A stretch of DNA of 64,000 nt from Nocardioides sp. WS12 (GCF_014108865.1 NZ_CP053928.1:1364001-1428000); one strand, 5' to 3'. Positions 7,838 to 17,728 are shown, numbered from the stretch's first letter. Numbers and translations are program-made. The notes: generated from the sequence alone by a model not told the origin.

Positions 7838-8623
7838 ATGGCCACCACTGTCAGGCCACCCAAGGCCACTCCGGTGCGCGCAAAGTTCGTGCCGTTAGGT
7901 GGGTTCTTTGCTCTAGCGGGCGATTCGCTGCGTGCGATGTTCCGTCGCCCATTCGCCGTGGGGGAGTTCCTCGAGCAAACGGTCTTCATCGCAAGCGTGT
8001 CCTTCCTGCCGGCGATCTTCGTGACGATCCCGTTCACGGTCGTCGTCCAGTTCTTCATCAACCAGCTCCTTCAGGAGATCGGCGCCACGGACCTCTCGGG
8101 TGCCGGCGCCGGTCTGGTCGTCATCCAGGAGCTCGGCCCGTTCTGCAGTGTCCTGGTGGTCGCAGGCGCTGGCGCCACAGCGGTGTGCGCCGACCTCGGC
8201 GCGCGCAAGATTCGCGAGGAACTGGACGCGATGGAGGTGCTCGGCCTCGACCCCATGCAGCGCCTGGTTGCTCCCCGAATCCTTGCCTTTGTCGTGGTTT
8301 CCCTCGGTCTCTACGGGATCGTCTGTGTGGTCGGATTGATCGGCACCTACATCTTCGCGGTCACACTTGGCGGCGCCAGCCCCGGCCTGTTCGTCGCCAA
8401 CCTGACCCTGGTCACGGGCACCGGTGCCTTCATCACAGCTCTGATCAAGACAGCGCTCTTCGGAGTCGCCGCCGCCCTTGTCGCCTGCTACCTCGGCATG
8501 AACGCCAAGGGCGGGCCCAAGGGCGTGGGTGAAGCCGTGAATCAGACCGTGGTCCTGACTCTCATGGTGCTGCTGGTCATCAACTCGACGATCACCACTG
8601 TCTACTTGCAGCTGGGAGGCTGA
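7838..8623 (+). CDS. yrbEA: YrbE-type Mce ABC transporter permease A
   Basis: 261 residues with about five or six membrane spans. It belongs to the MlaE/YrbE permease family: the EQTVFIASVSFLPAIF segment, the conserved ELDAMEVLGLDP EQ-loop-like coupling motif that contacts the ATPase, and a C-terminal NAKGGPKGVGEAVNQ block. It should sit in the plasma membrane, pair with the second YrbE permease and work with MceG (44793-45749) to move lipid delivered by the Mce needle. A GGGGAG site precedes the ATG. It is the first gene of a ten-gene operon in which most junctions overlap or nearly touch. A regulon palindrome lies immediately upstream. Confidence 0.93.
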   Translation: MATTVRPPKATPVRAKFVPLGGFFALAGDSLRAMFRRPFAVGEFLEQTVFIASVSFLPAIFVTIPFTVVVQFFINQLLQEIGATDLSGAGAGLVVIQELGPFCSVLVVAGAGATAVCADLGARKIREELDAMEVLGLDPMQRLVAPRILAFVVVSLGLYGIVCVVGLIGTYIFAVTLGGASPGLFVANLTLVTGTGAFITALIKTALFGVAAALVACYLGMNAKGGPKGVGEAVNQTVVLTLMVLLVINSTITTVYLQLGG

Positions 8624-8624
8624 C

Positions 8625-9515
8625 ATGGCACTCGCCGGTATGACCGAGGAGCGTACGGCGCTCAGCGCGGAGATCCGGGCGCGTCAGGTGGCAGCTCTCA
8701 AGCGCATCGTCACCACGCCTGGCCGAACCCTGTTCCACAGCGGTGAGCAAGTGCGGTTCTATGCCGCCGCGTTCAGGGGCATTCCGTACGCGCTGATGCA
8801 CTACCGACGCGAGGTCCTGCGGCTCATCTCGACGGTCGCCTTCGGCAGCGGCGCGATCGCGTTGGTCGGAGGCACGATCGTGGTTGTTTCCTTCCTCACC
8901 GCCTTCGCCGGCATCGAGCTCGGGCTCCAGGGCTACTCCCAGCTCAGCAACATTGGGGTGGAGGCGCTCAGCGGGTTCATCTCCGCCTACATCAACACCA
9001 GGTTGGCCGCACCGGCGCTGGCGGGCATCGCCCTGACCGCGACCGTCGGGGCCGGTTTCACTGCCCAGCTCGGCGCGATGCGGGTCAGCGAGGAGATCGA
9101 CGCCCTCGAGGTCATGTCCATCAAGTCGATTCCGTACCTGGTGAGCACCCGGATCGTCGCGGGACTCGTCTCGATCGTCCCGCTCTACGCTGTGGCGCTG
9201 CTGGCGTCTTATGCCGCTACGCGGCTGGTGGTGACCATCGGTTTCGGCCAGTCCAGCGGTGCATACCAGCACTACTTCAACACCTTCCTGATCCCGGGAG
9301 ACATCGTGCTCTCATTCGTGAAGGTGATGTGCATGTCCGTCGTGATCATGGCTGTCTGCTGCTACTACGGGTACACAGCAAAGGGCGGCCCAGCCGGCGT
9401 CGGGCAAGCAGTCGGGAGCGCCGTCCGGCTCTCCCTCATCGCCATCCTGTTCGCGGACATGCTGCTGAGCTTCGCGCTCTACGGCTCGTCCAACAGCCTC
9501 AACATCACCGGGTGA
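8625..9515 (+). CDS. yrbEB: YrbE-type Mce ABC transporter permease B
   Basis: 296 residues. MlaE/YrbE family with an N-terminal cytosolic extension of about 60 residues before the first membrane span. It carries the EEIDALEVMSIKSIPYL coupling motif and the C-terminal TAKGGPAGVGQAVG block also seen in the A permease. The two form the membrane channel of the Mce importer. It starts 1 nt after the stop of yrbEA with GGGAGG upstream, so expression is tightly linked. Assignment is firm; the transported lipid is unknown. Confidence 0.93.
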   Translation: MALAGMTEERTALSAEIRARQVAALKRIVTTPGRTLFHSGEQVRFYAAAFRGIPYALMHYRREVLRLISTVAFGSGAIALVGGTIVVVSFLTAFAGIELGLQGYSQLSNIGVEALSGFISAYINTRLAAPALAGIALTATVGAGFTAQLGAMRVSEEIDALEVMSIKSIPYLVSTRIVAGLVSIVPLYAVALLASYAATRLVVTIGFGQSSGAYQHYFNTFLIPGDIVLSFVKVMCMSVVIMAVCCYYGYTAKGGPAGVGQAVGSAVRLSLIAILFADMLLSFALYGSSNSLNITG

Positions 9516-9522
9516 TCCAGCA

Positions 9523-10776
9523 ATGACGTCCTCTCGCACAGTCCATGCGCGCCATCACACGCAGTTCCTCGGAGCCCTCGGCCTCGCGGTGATCATCATG
9601 GTGTCTGCCTTCCTGATCGCGACCTACCAGCGAGTCTTCGCCGACGTGGTGACCGTGACGGTCCAGACCGATCGCGGTGGCCTGCTGCTCGACAAGGGTG
9701 CCCGCGTCCGCATGTCCGGGGTCCCGGTCGGTGCGGTGACCAGCACCAAGGTCCAGGAGGACGGAACAGTCGCGGTCGGGGTGTCCCTCGACGCCGACAA
9801 GGCGGCTCTGGTGCCAGCTGATGCCGTCGCGACCATCCGCGCCACGACAGCTTTCGGGTCGAAGTTCGTCGACTTGCGCACGCCAGCCGAGCGCACGGCC
9901 AAGGGAGCGATCGCCGATGGCGATGTCATCAAGGCCAGCGGCGTTACCGTCGAGGTGAATGACGTGTTCCAGCACGGGCTCTCAGTGCTGGAAGCGGTCG
10001 ATCCCGTGAAGCTCAATTCCACCCTGACCGCGGCCGCGACCGCACTGGAGGGGCGTGGCGAGAAGTTCGGGCAGTTCTTCACTGACTGGGACAGCTACCT
10101 CACGGCGGTCGAACCCCACCTCGACGAGCTCGAGACCGACCTGTCCGCTTCCCCGGATGTGTTTCGGACGTACGCCGATGTCGCCCCCCAGTTCATCGAG
10201 ACCGGCGACAACTTCGCCACGACGAGTGAGACGCTGGTTGCTGACCAGGCGAAGTTCGATGCCCTCCTCAAGGAGACGCCGAAGGCCGCCGACTCCATCT
10301 CGCGGTTCCTCAATGCGGTCGAGCGCCCACTGGGTGCTTTCAACACCCAGTTGCTCCCGTTCTCCGCTCTGGGCGCTGAATACGCCCCGGAGTTCGGGTG
10401 CCTGATCAAGTCGGTTCGTACGCACATCGAGATCATCGACAAGGCCTTCGGCAAGACGGTCGATGGAGAGCACTACCTCTATGCCAAGACGGGGTTCCTG
10501 CCGAGCATCAACCCGTACACCTTGGAGAAGAACCGGCCCAAGCTTGTGACCGATGTCGGTCCACTCTGTTATCGAGAGGCAACGGCTGAGCGTCCGACGG
10601 TGCCGCATGTCGACTTTGACGACGGGACCGCGGGAACGTACTCCGAGGCCAACACCGCTAAGCCGGTCGGGGTCGGCGACAACCCCCTCCAGCTCTATTC
10701 GAACCTGGTCGATGACTGGTTCGGCAGCGAGGTCCTTGCGAAGCTCTTCGAGGCGCGGAATGGAGTAGACCAGTGA
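9523..10776 (+). CDS. mceA: Mce-family protein, MceA position
   Basis: 417 residues. An N-terminal membrane anchor (about 18-38) is followed by the MCE domain (VTVQTDRGGLLLDKGARVRMSGVPVG region, about 43-120) and a long helical tail. MCE proteins assemble a hexameric periplasmic tube that carries lipids to the YrbE permeases. The position as first of six consecutive mce genes after two yrbE genes is the standard actinobacterial order. Its stop overlaps the next start by 4 nt. Cysteines in FGCLI and GPLCYR near the end may form a disulfide outside the cell. Confidence 0.93.
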   Translation: MTSSRTVHARHHTQFLGALGLAVIIMVSAFLIATYQRVFADVVTVTVQTDRGGLLLDKGARVRMSGVPVGAVTSTKVQEDGTVAVGVSLDADKAALVPADAVATIRATTAFGSKFVDLRTPAERTAKGAIADGDVIKASGVTVEVNDVFQHGLSVLEAVDPVKLNSTLTAAATALEGRGEKFGQFFTDWDSYLTAVEPHLDELETDLSASPDVFRTYADVAPQFIETGDNFATTSETLVADQAKFDALLKETPKAADSISRFLNAVERPLGAFNTQLLPFSALGAEYAPEFGCLIKSVRTHIEIIDKAFGKTVDGEHYLYAKTGFLPSINPYTLEKNRPKLVTDVGPLCYREATAERPTVPHVDFDDGTAGTYSEANTAKPVGVGDNPLQLYSNLVDDWFGSEVLAKLFEARNGVDQ

Positions 10777-11807
10777 GGATCACCAGGGGACCGCTGATCA
10801 AGGTTCTGGCCTTCGTCCTGACGATGGGCTTCCTGATCAGCATGGTCGGGATCGTCTTCGGCCGAGTCAGGATCCAGCCGAGCAACGAGTTCGACGCGCT
10901 CTTCACCGACGCGTCGGGCATCAGTGCCGGGAGCGACGTGCGCGGCAACGGTGTTGCGGTGGGCACCGTCAAGGCGATCGCGCTCGATGATGACGGCCGG
11001 GCGCGGGTCACCTTCACCGTCGCCGAGGACGTCGCGTTGAACGAAGCCACCGATGCCCGTATCCGGTACGCGAACCTCACGGGTGACCGTTACCTCGACC
11101 TGACGCCAGGTGCCGAGGGCGCTGCGCCGCTGGAGCCGGGCGCGACGATCCCGCTTGAGCGGACCCAGCCGGCACTCGATCTGGACCAGTTCTTCCAGGG
11201 CTTCGACCCGCTGATGCGGGCCCTCGACGCTGACGAGGTCAATGAGCTCGCCACCAACGTCATCAACGTTACCCAAGGACAGTCGGGCGCCGTGGAATCG
11301 ATGCTGGCCAACGTTGGGTCATTCACCAGCCGCCTGGCTGAGCGCGACGAGCTGATCGGTTCAACGATCACCAACCTCTCAGCAGCGCTCACCGTCATCG
11401 ATGGGCACCACGAGGAGCTCGACAACCTCGTTGTCGGCCTGGCCGGCCTGATGGACGGGTTCGCGAAGGACCGAGAGGCAATCGGGTCGTCGTTGGCGTC
11501 GATCAACAAGGGTGCGGCTGCCACGGCTGACCTGCTTGAACGGATCCGGCCCGGGGTGAAGGCCAATATCGACCAGATCGGCCGACTGGCCAGGTCGATC
11601 AACGACAACGAGAACGACGTTCGCGAGGTGCTGGACATCTATCCGCGAGTGGTCAAGAAGCTCGGACGACTCGGTGCCTACGGCTCCTTCTTCAACTTCT
11701 ACCTGTGCGGGGTCAAGCTCAAGCTCGATCTGCCGGGTGAGGACCTCGACGTCTACACGCCGTGGGTCATCGACAACACCGGACGATGTGGCGGGGAGCA
11801 ACGCTGA
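10773..11807 (+). CDS. mceB: Mce-family protein, MceB position
   Basis: 344 residues, likely GTG start (GTGAGG) overlapping the mceA stop. N-terminal anchor about residues 10-30, then an MCE domain starting near FDALFTDASGISAGSDVRGNG (split: FDALFTDASG, then ISAGSDVRGNG), then a helical region ending with a CGVKLKLDLPG segment. The second of six Mce subunits expected to form the heterohexameric lipid tunnel. The stop shares bases with the mceC start (TGATG). Confidence 0.92.
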   Translation: MRITRGPLIKVLAFVLTMGFLISMVGIVFGRVRIQPSNEFDALFTDASGISAGSDVRGNGVAVGTVKAIALDDDGRARVTFTVAEDVALNEATDARIRYANLTGDRYLDLTPGAEGAAPLEPGATIPLERTQPALDLDQFFQGFDPLMRALDADEVNELATNVINVTQGQSGAVESMLANVGSFTSRLAERDELIGSTITNLSAALTVIDGHHEELDNLVVGLAGLMDGFAKDREAIGSSLASINKGAAATADLLERIRPGVKANIDQIGRLARSINDNENDVREVLDIYPRVVKKLGRLGAYGSFFNFYLCGVKLKLDLPGEDLDVYTPWVIDNTGRCGGEQR

Positions 11808-12841
11808 TGGCAACGCGGAAGAAGTCCAATGGCAAGGTTCGCCCGATGCGCCTGGCCTTCAGCGAGATGGACCTGGGCAAGATCGGCCTCGTCGGGCTGA
11901 TCCTTACCGTGGCGATCCTCGCTGGTGCACTGAACATCGGCAAGGTGCTGTCCCTGGTGGGCAACGCCACCTACACCGCTGACATGACCGAGGCAGGTGG
12001 CCTGCGCTCGGGCGACGACGTACGGGTCGCCGGCATCAAGGTCGGGAAGGTCAACGGCGTCGAACTGGCGGACGACCATGTGGTCGTGACCTTCGGTATC
12101 GAGGACATCGACCTCGGCGACAAGACCCGGGCAACGGTCAAGAGTGACAACGCGCTCGGCAGCAAGTTCCTCGCGGTCGAACCCCTGGGCTCCGGTGACA
12201 TCGACCACATCGCGATCGAGCGCACCGACGCGGGCTTCGCAGTCAACGAGGAGCTGGGCAAGCTGACGACTGCGACCGCCGAGATTGACGAGGATGCGCT
12301 GGCAAAGTCGTTCGAGTCGGTGAGCGCCGTGCTCAACGCGACCCCGACGGAGTTCCGATCTGCCCTTGAGGGGGTGAGCGCACTGTCGACCACGCTCAGC
12401 TCGCGGGACTCGGACCTGGCTGCGCTCCTGGACAAGGCCAGCAACGTTTCCTCGATCCTGGCCGAGCGCAACAAGGACATCACGTCGATCCTCGGTGACG
12501 GCAGCTTGCTGTTCGACGAGCTCCGTCAGCGTCGGGAAGTACTGGGCAACTTGTTGCGCAACGTGCAGAAGGCGACGGTCCAGTTGAATGGGCTGGCCAC
12601 GGACAACAAGAGCTCCCTGAAGCCGGCTCTCACCGAACTGCGGCAGACGGCGACCTTGCTGACGGAGTACAGGAGCACGCTCAAGCTGGCGCTCAAGGCG
12701 ACTGGTGGTTACATCCGGTCGTTGGGTGAGTCCGTCGCCGGTGGCCCGTTCTTCCAGGCTTACGTCGCCAACATCGGTTCTCCCGAGGACCTCGGCACCG
12801 GCGGCCTCGCCGGACTCCTCGAAGGGCAAGGTGCGTTCTGA
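11807..12841 (+). CDS. mceC: Mce-family protein, MceC position
   Basis: 344 residues. A basic N-terminus (MATRKKSNGK) precedes one membrane span (about 24-45). The MCE domain includes YTADMTEAGGLRSGDDVRVAG (in two parts: YTADMTEAGG and LRSGDDVRVAG) and is followed by a helical coiled stretch rich in SERNKD-like repeats. Start chosen at the ATG overlapping the mceB stop. Third subunit of the Mce tube. Confidence 0.92.
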   Translation: MATRKKSNGKVRPMRLAFSEMDLGKIGLVGLILTVAILAGALNIGKVLSLVGNATYTADMTEAGGLRSGDDVRVAGIKVGKVNGVELADDHVVVTFGIEDIDLGDKTRATVKSDNALGSKFLAVEPLGSGDIDHIAIERTDAGFAVNEELGKLTTATAEIDEDALAKSFESVSAVLNATPTEFRSALEGVSALSTTLSSRDSDLAALLDKASNVSSILAERNKDITSILGDGSLLFDELRQRREVLGNLLRNVQKATVQLNGLATDNKSSLKPALTELRQTATLLTEYRSTLKLALKATGGYIRSLGESVAGGPFFQAYVANIGSPEDLGTGGLAGLLEGQGAF

Positions 12842-14073
12842 TGAGCAGCAAGATGGTCAAGATCGGCTTGGCAATCGCGGTCGCCCTCACCTTCGGAGGC
12901 TTCCTGTTCGCGGACCAGAGCAAGGTGCACGTCACGGCGTACTTCGCGCAGTTCAAGGGGATCTACGTCGGCGACGACGTCACCGCATTGGGCGTGCCGA
13001 TCGGCACCGTCACCTCGGTCGAGCCGCAGGCCGATCGGGTGAAGGTCGAGCTGGAGATCGATCCTGATCACCCTGTTCCTGCCGACGTCCGTGCAGCGGT
13101 CGTCGCGTCCTCGCTCGTGTCGGTGCGTTCCATCGTGCTCGGTCCCGTCGGGGCCGACGGGGAGGAACTGGAGGATGGCGCGACCATCCCTTTGGCACGC
13201 ACGGCGATCCCTGTCGAGTGGGACGACATCAAGGATCAGTTGGTCGACCTTTCGTCTGCCCTGGGTCCCAGTGGGGCCAACAAGAATGGCGCCACGAGTG
13301 ACCTCATCTCCTCCGGGGCGAAGTGGCTCGAGGGCACGGGCGACACCCTGAACCAGACGATCACCGACGTCTCTGAGGCGATGAGCACGTTGTCGGACAA
13401 CGGCGGCGACCTCTTCGCCACCGTTCGAAATCTGCAGGTGTTCGTCACCGCGATCAAGGGCAGCGACACGCAGGTGCGTCAGTTCGCCGAGAGGCTGGCC
13501 GAGGTCGCGTCGATCCTGGATGCCGACCGGCTGGTGCTGGACGGGGCGCTCAGCGGTCTCAACTCCGCGTTCAAGAACGTCAACAGGTTCTTGAGGGAGA
13601 ACAAGGACCTCACGATCTCGACGATCGAGGAGTTGCGGTCGACGACGTCCCTGTTGGCCACGAATCGGCAGGAGATCGCTGACATTCTGCAGGCAGCGCC
13701 GACCGCCGTCTCGAACTTCTACCAGATCCTCGACCCACGCGGCGGGTCGGGAACGCTGGTCACCGGTGAACTGGCAGTCAACAACCTGCAGGCACCGGCC
13801 CAGATCATCTGCGGTGCGCTCCTGGCGGCTGGCGGCGACCGCTCGACTTGTCAGACCGCGCTCACCCCGCTCCTCAAATATTTCGCTCTCAATGCGCCGC
13901 CCGTCGGGATTGGCCCTGTGACCAACAACGGGGCGGGTGACGGTGGTGTCGTGGATCCGGGCGACCCCGATTCTCAAGCGTCCTCCGGTTCCTCGGGAGG
14001 TGGGGGATCGTCGAGCTCCACTGACGACGCCGATCTGCTGGCACAGCTCGACAAGCTCTTGGGAGGGAACTGA
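12841..14073 (+). CDS. mceD: Mce-family protein, MceD position
   Basis: 410 residues. Short N-terminal anchor (about 5-22), MCE domain beginning AYFAQFKGIYVGDDVTALG, a long helical tail and a low-complexity C-terminus (Gly/Ser-rich SSGSSGGGGSSSS, then an acidic DDADLLAQLDKLLGG). The Ser/Gly tail probably extends through the cell envelope. TGATG overlap with mceC. Two cysteines (IICGALL, STCQTAL) could pair. Confidence 0.92.
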   Translation: MSSKMVKIGLAIAVALTFGGFLFADQSKVHVTAYFAQFKGIYVGDDVTALGVPIGTVTSVEPQADRVKVELEIDPDHPVPADVRAAVVASSLVSVRSIVLGPVGADGEELEDGATIPLARTAIPVEWDDIKDQLVDLSSALGPSGANKNGATSDLISSGAKWLEGTGDTLNQTITDVSEAMSTLSDNGGDLFATVRNLQVFVTAIKGSDTQVRQFAERLAEVASILDADRLVLDGALSGLNSAFKNVNRFLRENKDLTISTIEELRSTTSLLATNRQEIADILQAAPTAVSNFYQILDPRGGSGTLVTGELAVNNLQAPAQIICGALLAAGGDRSTCQTALTPLLKYFALNAPPVGIGPVTNNGAGDGGVVDPGDPDSQASSGSSGGGGSSSSTDDADLLAQLDKLLGGN

Positions 14074-14074
14074 C

Positions 14075-15322
14075 ATGGCGACGGTGGCGAAAGTGCGATC
14101 GCTCAGCCTGGGCGCAATGATCGCGTTGCTGCTGTCCGGCTGCAGTTGGACGGGTCTGAACTCGGTGTCGTTGCCGTTCACCAAGGGTGGTGGTGACGAC
14201 AACATCGAGATCACCGTTGAGCTCGAGAACGCGGCGAACCTGGTGCCCAACTCGGAGGTCAAGTACGACGAGGTCACCATCGGGTCGGTCCGCAAGATCG
14301 AGCTGAAGGACTGGGTCGCGACACTGACTGTCGGGCTCGAGGGTGATGTGAAGCTCCCGGCCGACGTCACGGCGTCGGTCGCCCAGAAGAGCCTCCTCGG
14401 CGCGGAGTATCTCGAACTCAAGGATCCGGACGCGGAGTCGACGTCGGCGCAGGTGGAGTATCTGGCGTCTGGTGACGTGATCGACCGGAGCCGGACGGGC
14501 CGCTACCCCGAGACCGAAGAGGTGCTGTCGGCGGCGTCCCTGCTGCTCAACGGCGGGGGCCTTCCGCAGTTGCGCACGATCGCCCACGAGCTCAACAACG
14601 CTCTCGGTGGCCGCGACCAGGACGTCCGTTCGTTCATGCGCACCGTTAGCCGTTTCACCTCGCGCCTCGACCGGCAGCGTGACAACATCGCGTCGACGCT
14701 CACTCAGCTGAACCGTCTCTCGCGAACCGTGGTGAACGACCGCAACAAGGTTGACCGATTCCTCGAGGAAGTGCCCGGAGGGCTGCAGGCACTGACCGAG
14801 GAACGACGTCAGTTGGTTCGCGCCCTTCGCGCCGTCGATGACTTCGGTGATGTGGCCCACCGGGTGATCAACGGGACCAAACGGGATTTCCAGGAGAACC
14901 TGGACAACCTGGCGGTGATCACCAAGTCGCTGGCGAAGCATGGTGACAATCTGGCCAAGAGCGTTGAAGCGCTGACATACCCGTTCAACACCCGAGCGGC
15001 TGACCAGGTGGTGCACGGTGACTACCTCAACCTGATCACCGAGATCGAGGTCAGCCCTGGCAACTTGACCAAGTACTGGCTCGGTGGCACACCTCTCGAC
15101 GGCCTGTTCCCGGCCATCATCGAGGGCGCTCCCACGGGACCAGCCACGGACGCGGGTAATCCCTTGTCCATCGACCCGCTGGAAGGCCTGCTCGACGGTG
15201 TAGGGGACGTCCTCGGTGGTCTCACCCAGGACAAGTCGGGTGCCAAGAAGAGCTCGTCGGCGACGTCTAGCGGCGACGACCTGCTTTCCAACCTGCTCGG
15301 GCCGCTCTTGGGAGGTAGCTGA
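14075..15322 (+). CDS. mceE: Mce-family lipoprotein, MceE position
   Basis: 415 residues. The N-terminus is a lipoprotein signal peptide: a basic start, a hydrophobic stretch and lipobox LLLSGC with the lipidated Cys near residue 23. The MCE domain (ITVELENAANLVPNSEVKYD region) follows, then helices and a Ser-rich C-terminus. A lipobox at the E position is characteristic of actinobacterial mce operons and helps fix the order. The start at 14075 is favoured over in-frame upstream codons because it puts the signal peptide at the N-terminus. It overlaps mceF by TGATG. Confidence 0.93.
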   Translation: MATVAKVRSLSLGAMIALLLSGCSWTGLNSVSLPFTKGGGDDNIEITVELENAANLVPNSEVKYDEVTIGSVRKIELKDWVATLTVGLEGDVKLPADVTASVAQKSLLGAEYLELKDPDAESTSAQVEYLASGDVIDRSRTGRYPETEEVLSAASLLLNGGGLPQLRTIAHELNNALGGRDQDVRSFMRTVSRFTSRLDRQRDNIASTLTQLNRLSRTVVNDRNKVDRFLEEVPGGLQALTEERRQLVRALRAVDDFGDVAHRVINGTKRDFQENLDNLAVITKSLAKHGDNLAKSVEALTYPFNTRAADQVVHGDYLNLITEIEVSPGNLTKYWLGGTPLDGLFPAIIEGAPTGPATDAGNPLSIDPLEGLLDGVGDVLGGLTQDKSGAKKSSSATSSGDDLLSNLLGPLLGGS

Positions 15323-16656
15323 TGCTGTCCCGCGTCACGAAGACCAAACTGCTTGCGTTCGTCACCATCACGGCGATCACCCTGATGGTCACCGCCCTCT
15401 ACTACGTCAAGCTGCCCCAGCAGGTCGGCATCGGGCGCTACGACCTGAGGGTCGAGCTGACCAACGCGGGCGGTCTCTACCCGCAGGCCATGGTCAACTA
15501 CCGGGGGGTCGAAGTCGGCAAGGTCACGGCCGTCGACCTGCAGGAAGACGGATCGGTTCTGGCATCTCTCCAGGTGAATGACGGCGTCGACATTCCGGCG
15601 AACTCCATCGTCGAGGTGCGCAGCGCCTCGGTCATCGGCGAGCAGTACGTCAACTTCCTGCCTCCATCGGAGCCGAGCCGCGAGATCCTTGCGGACGGTG
15701 CCCGGATCCCGTCGCAGCAGACCGTGCTTCCGACGACGACCAACGACCTGCTCTCTTCGGTGGATGGCCTGTTGAAGTCCATCCCGGTCGGGGACCTGCG
15801 GACTGTTGTCGACGAACTCGGCAAGGCACTCGAGGGTGCGGGTGACGACCTCGGGCTCTTCGTGGACGCCAGCAGTACTTTCCAGGACGCTGCGCAGAAG
15901 AACCTGCCGGAGACGCTCAAGCTGATCGATGACTCCACCACGGTCCTAGGGACCCAGCAGGACCTCGATCCAGCAATCCGGTCCTTGGCGGGCAGTCTTG
16001 AGTCCTTCACTGGCCAACTCGAGGCGAGCAACGGGGAGCTGGAAGGCCTGATCGCAGCCGGGCAGCCCTTCATGGATGCCATTGGCGGCTTCGCCCTGGA
16101 CCTCACCGGGGTCGCTCCCGGCATGCTCTCGGAACTGGCAGACGTCGGGGAGGTGCTGAAGGTGTACCGCGACGGCATCGAGCACATTCTCATCGTGTTC
16201 CCCGCCGTGACGGCGGCGTTCAACGCCGGTACTCCGGTAGATCGTCGGGCCGGACCTCGGGCACCGGTCAATCTCTGGTTCAAGCTGGGCTTTGACCCTC
16301 CGACCTGCACCAAGGGCTTCGAGCATGCCCAGAGCTTGCGCAACCCCGATGACATCTCGCCGGCTGACGCTCCGAGCGATTCCTGGTGCAAGGTCAAGCC
16401 GGATGATGTCCGAGCCTCGCGTGGCGCGCGCAACAGCCCCTGCCCGAACGGTGGCACTGGCGCCACCGCCAAGATCTGTGGCCTGGAGTTCACCAAGAGC
16501 GTGGTCTCGCGCGGCAAGGGCGACGAGCCTCGCGGCGCCGATCCTTTGCCCCTCTCCGGCTCCCTGGACCTCGGACTGACTTCGTTCCTGCTCAGTGGCG
16601 ACATTCCCGGCGCCACGACGTGGCAGGACCTTCTGACAGGACTGGTGGCGCAATGA
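15322..16656 (+). CDS. mceF: Mce-family protein, MceF position
   Basis: 444 residues. N-terminal anchor (about 9-28), MCE domain starting DLRVELTNAGGLYPQAMVNY, helical region, and a C-terminal extension containing five cysteines (PPTCTKGF, SWCKVK, NSPCPNG, AKICGLE among them), probably disulfide bonded outside the membrane. It completes the six-subunit set. The stop overlaps the start of the first Mce-associated gene (ATGA). Confidence 0.92.
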   Translation: MLSRVTKTKLLAFVTITAITLMVTALYYVKLPQQVGIGRYDLRVELTNAGGLYPQAMVNYRGVEVGKVTAVDLQEDGSVLASLQVNDGVDIPANSIVEVRSASVIGEQYVNFLPPSEPSREILADGARIPSQQTVLPTTTNDLLSSVDGLLKSIPVGDLRTVVDELGKALEGAGDDLGLFVDASSTFQDAAQKNLPETLKLIDDSTTVLGTQQDLDPAIRSLAGSLESFTGQLEASNGELEGLIAAGQPFMDAIGGFALDLTGVAPGMLSELADVGEVLKVYRDGIEHILIVFPAVTAAFNAGTPVDRRAGPRAPVNLWFKLGFDPPTCTKGFEHAQSLRNPDDISPADAPSDSWCKVKPDDVRASRGARNSPCPNGGTGATAKICGLEFTKSVVSRGKGDEPRGADPLPLSGSLDLGLTSFLLSGDIPGATTWQDLLTGLVAQ

Positions 16657-17159
16657 GATTGCCCGACAGAACCCGGATCTCCCGCGCGATGGCGGGCACG
16701 CGAGTTGCAGTGGTGGTTGGTCTGATTGCCGCCGCGGTGCTCGCCTGGCAGGCCGTCGTCTGGTTCGGTGACCGTCAGGACGAGGACCGACGTGACGAGG
16801 CGATCGCGGTCGCCCGTGCCCAGGTGCTCGACCTCACCACGCTCGATTCGGAGACCATCGACGCCAAGCTTGACGCGATGGGCAAGCGGCTCAGCGGAGC
16901 CTTCAAGCGTCAGTTCGAAGGTTTTGCACAGACATTCTCCGACGTCGTCAACGACGACAAGATCAGGGCCACGGGCGAACTGAAGTCGGTCGCCGTCGAC
17001 CAATACGACGGCGAGGCGGCGTCCATACTGGTCGCGACCTCTGCGGAGGTCACGCACGGCGACGCCAAGAGGGCCACCACGAAGGACTACCGGATGAAGG
17101 TCGATCTGGAACACAAGGACGCCGGCTGGTTGATCACGGGCATGGAGTTCGTCGGATGA
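16653..17159 (+). CDS. Mce-associated membrane protein
   Basis: 168 residues: one N-terminal membrane span (about 17-38) and an extracytoplasmic domain of NTF2-like character typical of actinobacterial Mce-associated (Mas) proteins encoded after mceF. They stabilise or assemble the Mce complex. It starts inside the mceF stop codon and overlaps the next gene by ATGA, so it is translationally coupled on both sides. Family assignment rests mainly on position and architecture. Confidence 0.82.
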   Translation: MRLPDRTRISRAMAGTRVAVVVGLIAAAVLAWQAVVWFGDRQDEDRRDEAIAVARAQVLDLTTLDSETIDAKLDAMGKRLSGAFKRQFEGFAQTFSDVVNDDKIRATGELKSVAVDQYDGEAASILVATSAEVTHGDAKRATTKDYRMKVDLEHKDAGWLITGMEFVG

Positions 17160-17728
17160 GTGCGACGACAGCGTCGGCAGCGGAGGAGAATGTCGTGGAA
17201 GATGAGACCCCGACAAGGCAGTCGCACCTTCGGCGTCTGCGGAACCCGCTGGCTGGGCGGACGCTCGGCCCGAGGATCTGGCTGGTCCCCGTGGTCCTGC
17301 TCGTCGGCGCCGGAGTCCTGGCTTTCGTCAACGATCGCAATGCTGACAACGCCCACGGCGCAAGCGACGCCCGCAAGGTGGTCACCACCCACGTGGAGGA
17401 ACTCCTGAGCTACGACTTCCGGGAGCTCGAGAGTGATCTCGCGCGGGAGTCGAAATGGTTGACCGGGTCCTTCGCCGAGGAGTACCGGTCCCTGGTGACG
17501 GACAAGATCGCGCCGGCTGCGACCAAGGCACAGGTGGTGACCGACGCGAAGGTCTCCGCAAGCGGGGTGATCGATGCCCGCCATCACAAAGTTGAGCTGC
17601 TGCTGTTCGTCAACGTGACCACGCGGAGCAGCGAGCTCGCAGACGCCCGGACTGCCGGCAGCCGCCTCGTCGTCAAGGCCTCCTGGGTGGATGGTTCGTG
17701 GCGGATCAGTTCCCTCAAGCCCGTCTGA
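17156..17728 (+). CDS. Mce-associated membrane protein
   Basis: 190 residues. A charged cytoplasmic N-terminus of about 40 residues, one membrane span (WLVPVVLLVGAGVLAFV near 42-58) and an extracytoplasmic domain that ends with the KASWVDGSWRISSLKPV pattern usual for Mas proteins. It is the last gene of the coupled mce operon and pairs with the previous one. A small ACGCCGC/GCGGCGT hairpin at 17760-17787 separates it from the SCP2-like gene and may reduce read-through. Confidence 0.82.
   Translation: MSATTASAAEENVVEDETPTRQSHLRRLRNPLAGRTLGPRIWLVPVVLLVGAGVLAFVNDRNADNAHGASDARKVVTTHVEELLSYDFRELESDLARESKWLTGSFAEEYRSLVTDKIAPAATKAQVVTDAKVSASGVIDARHHKVELLLFVNVTTRSSELADARTAGSRLVVKASWVDGSWRISSLKPV

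Noticed and set aside
15498..17216. Long antisense frame opposite mceF and the Mce-associated genes
   Set aside because: No domain or ribosome site; the plus strand encodes a complete, overlapping mce operon.
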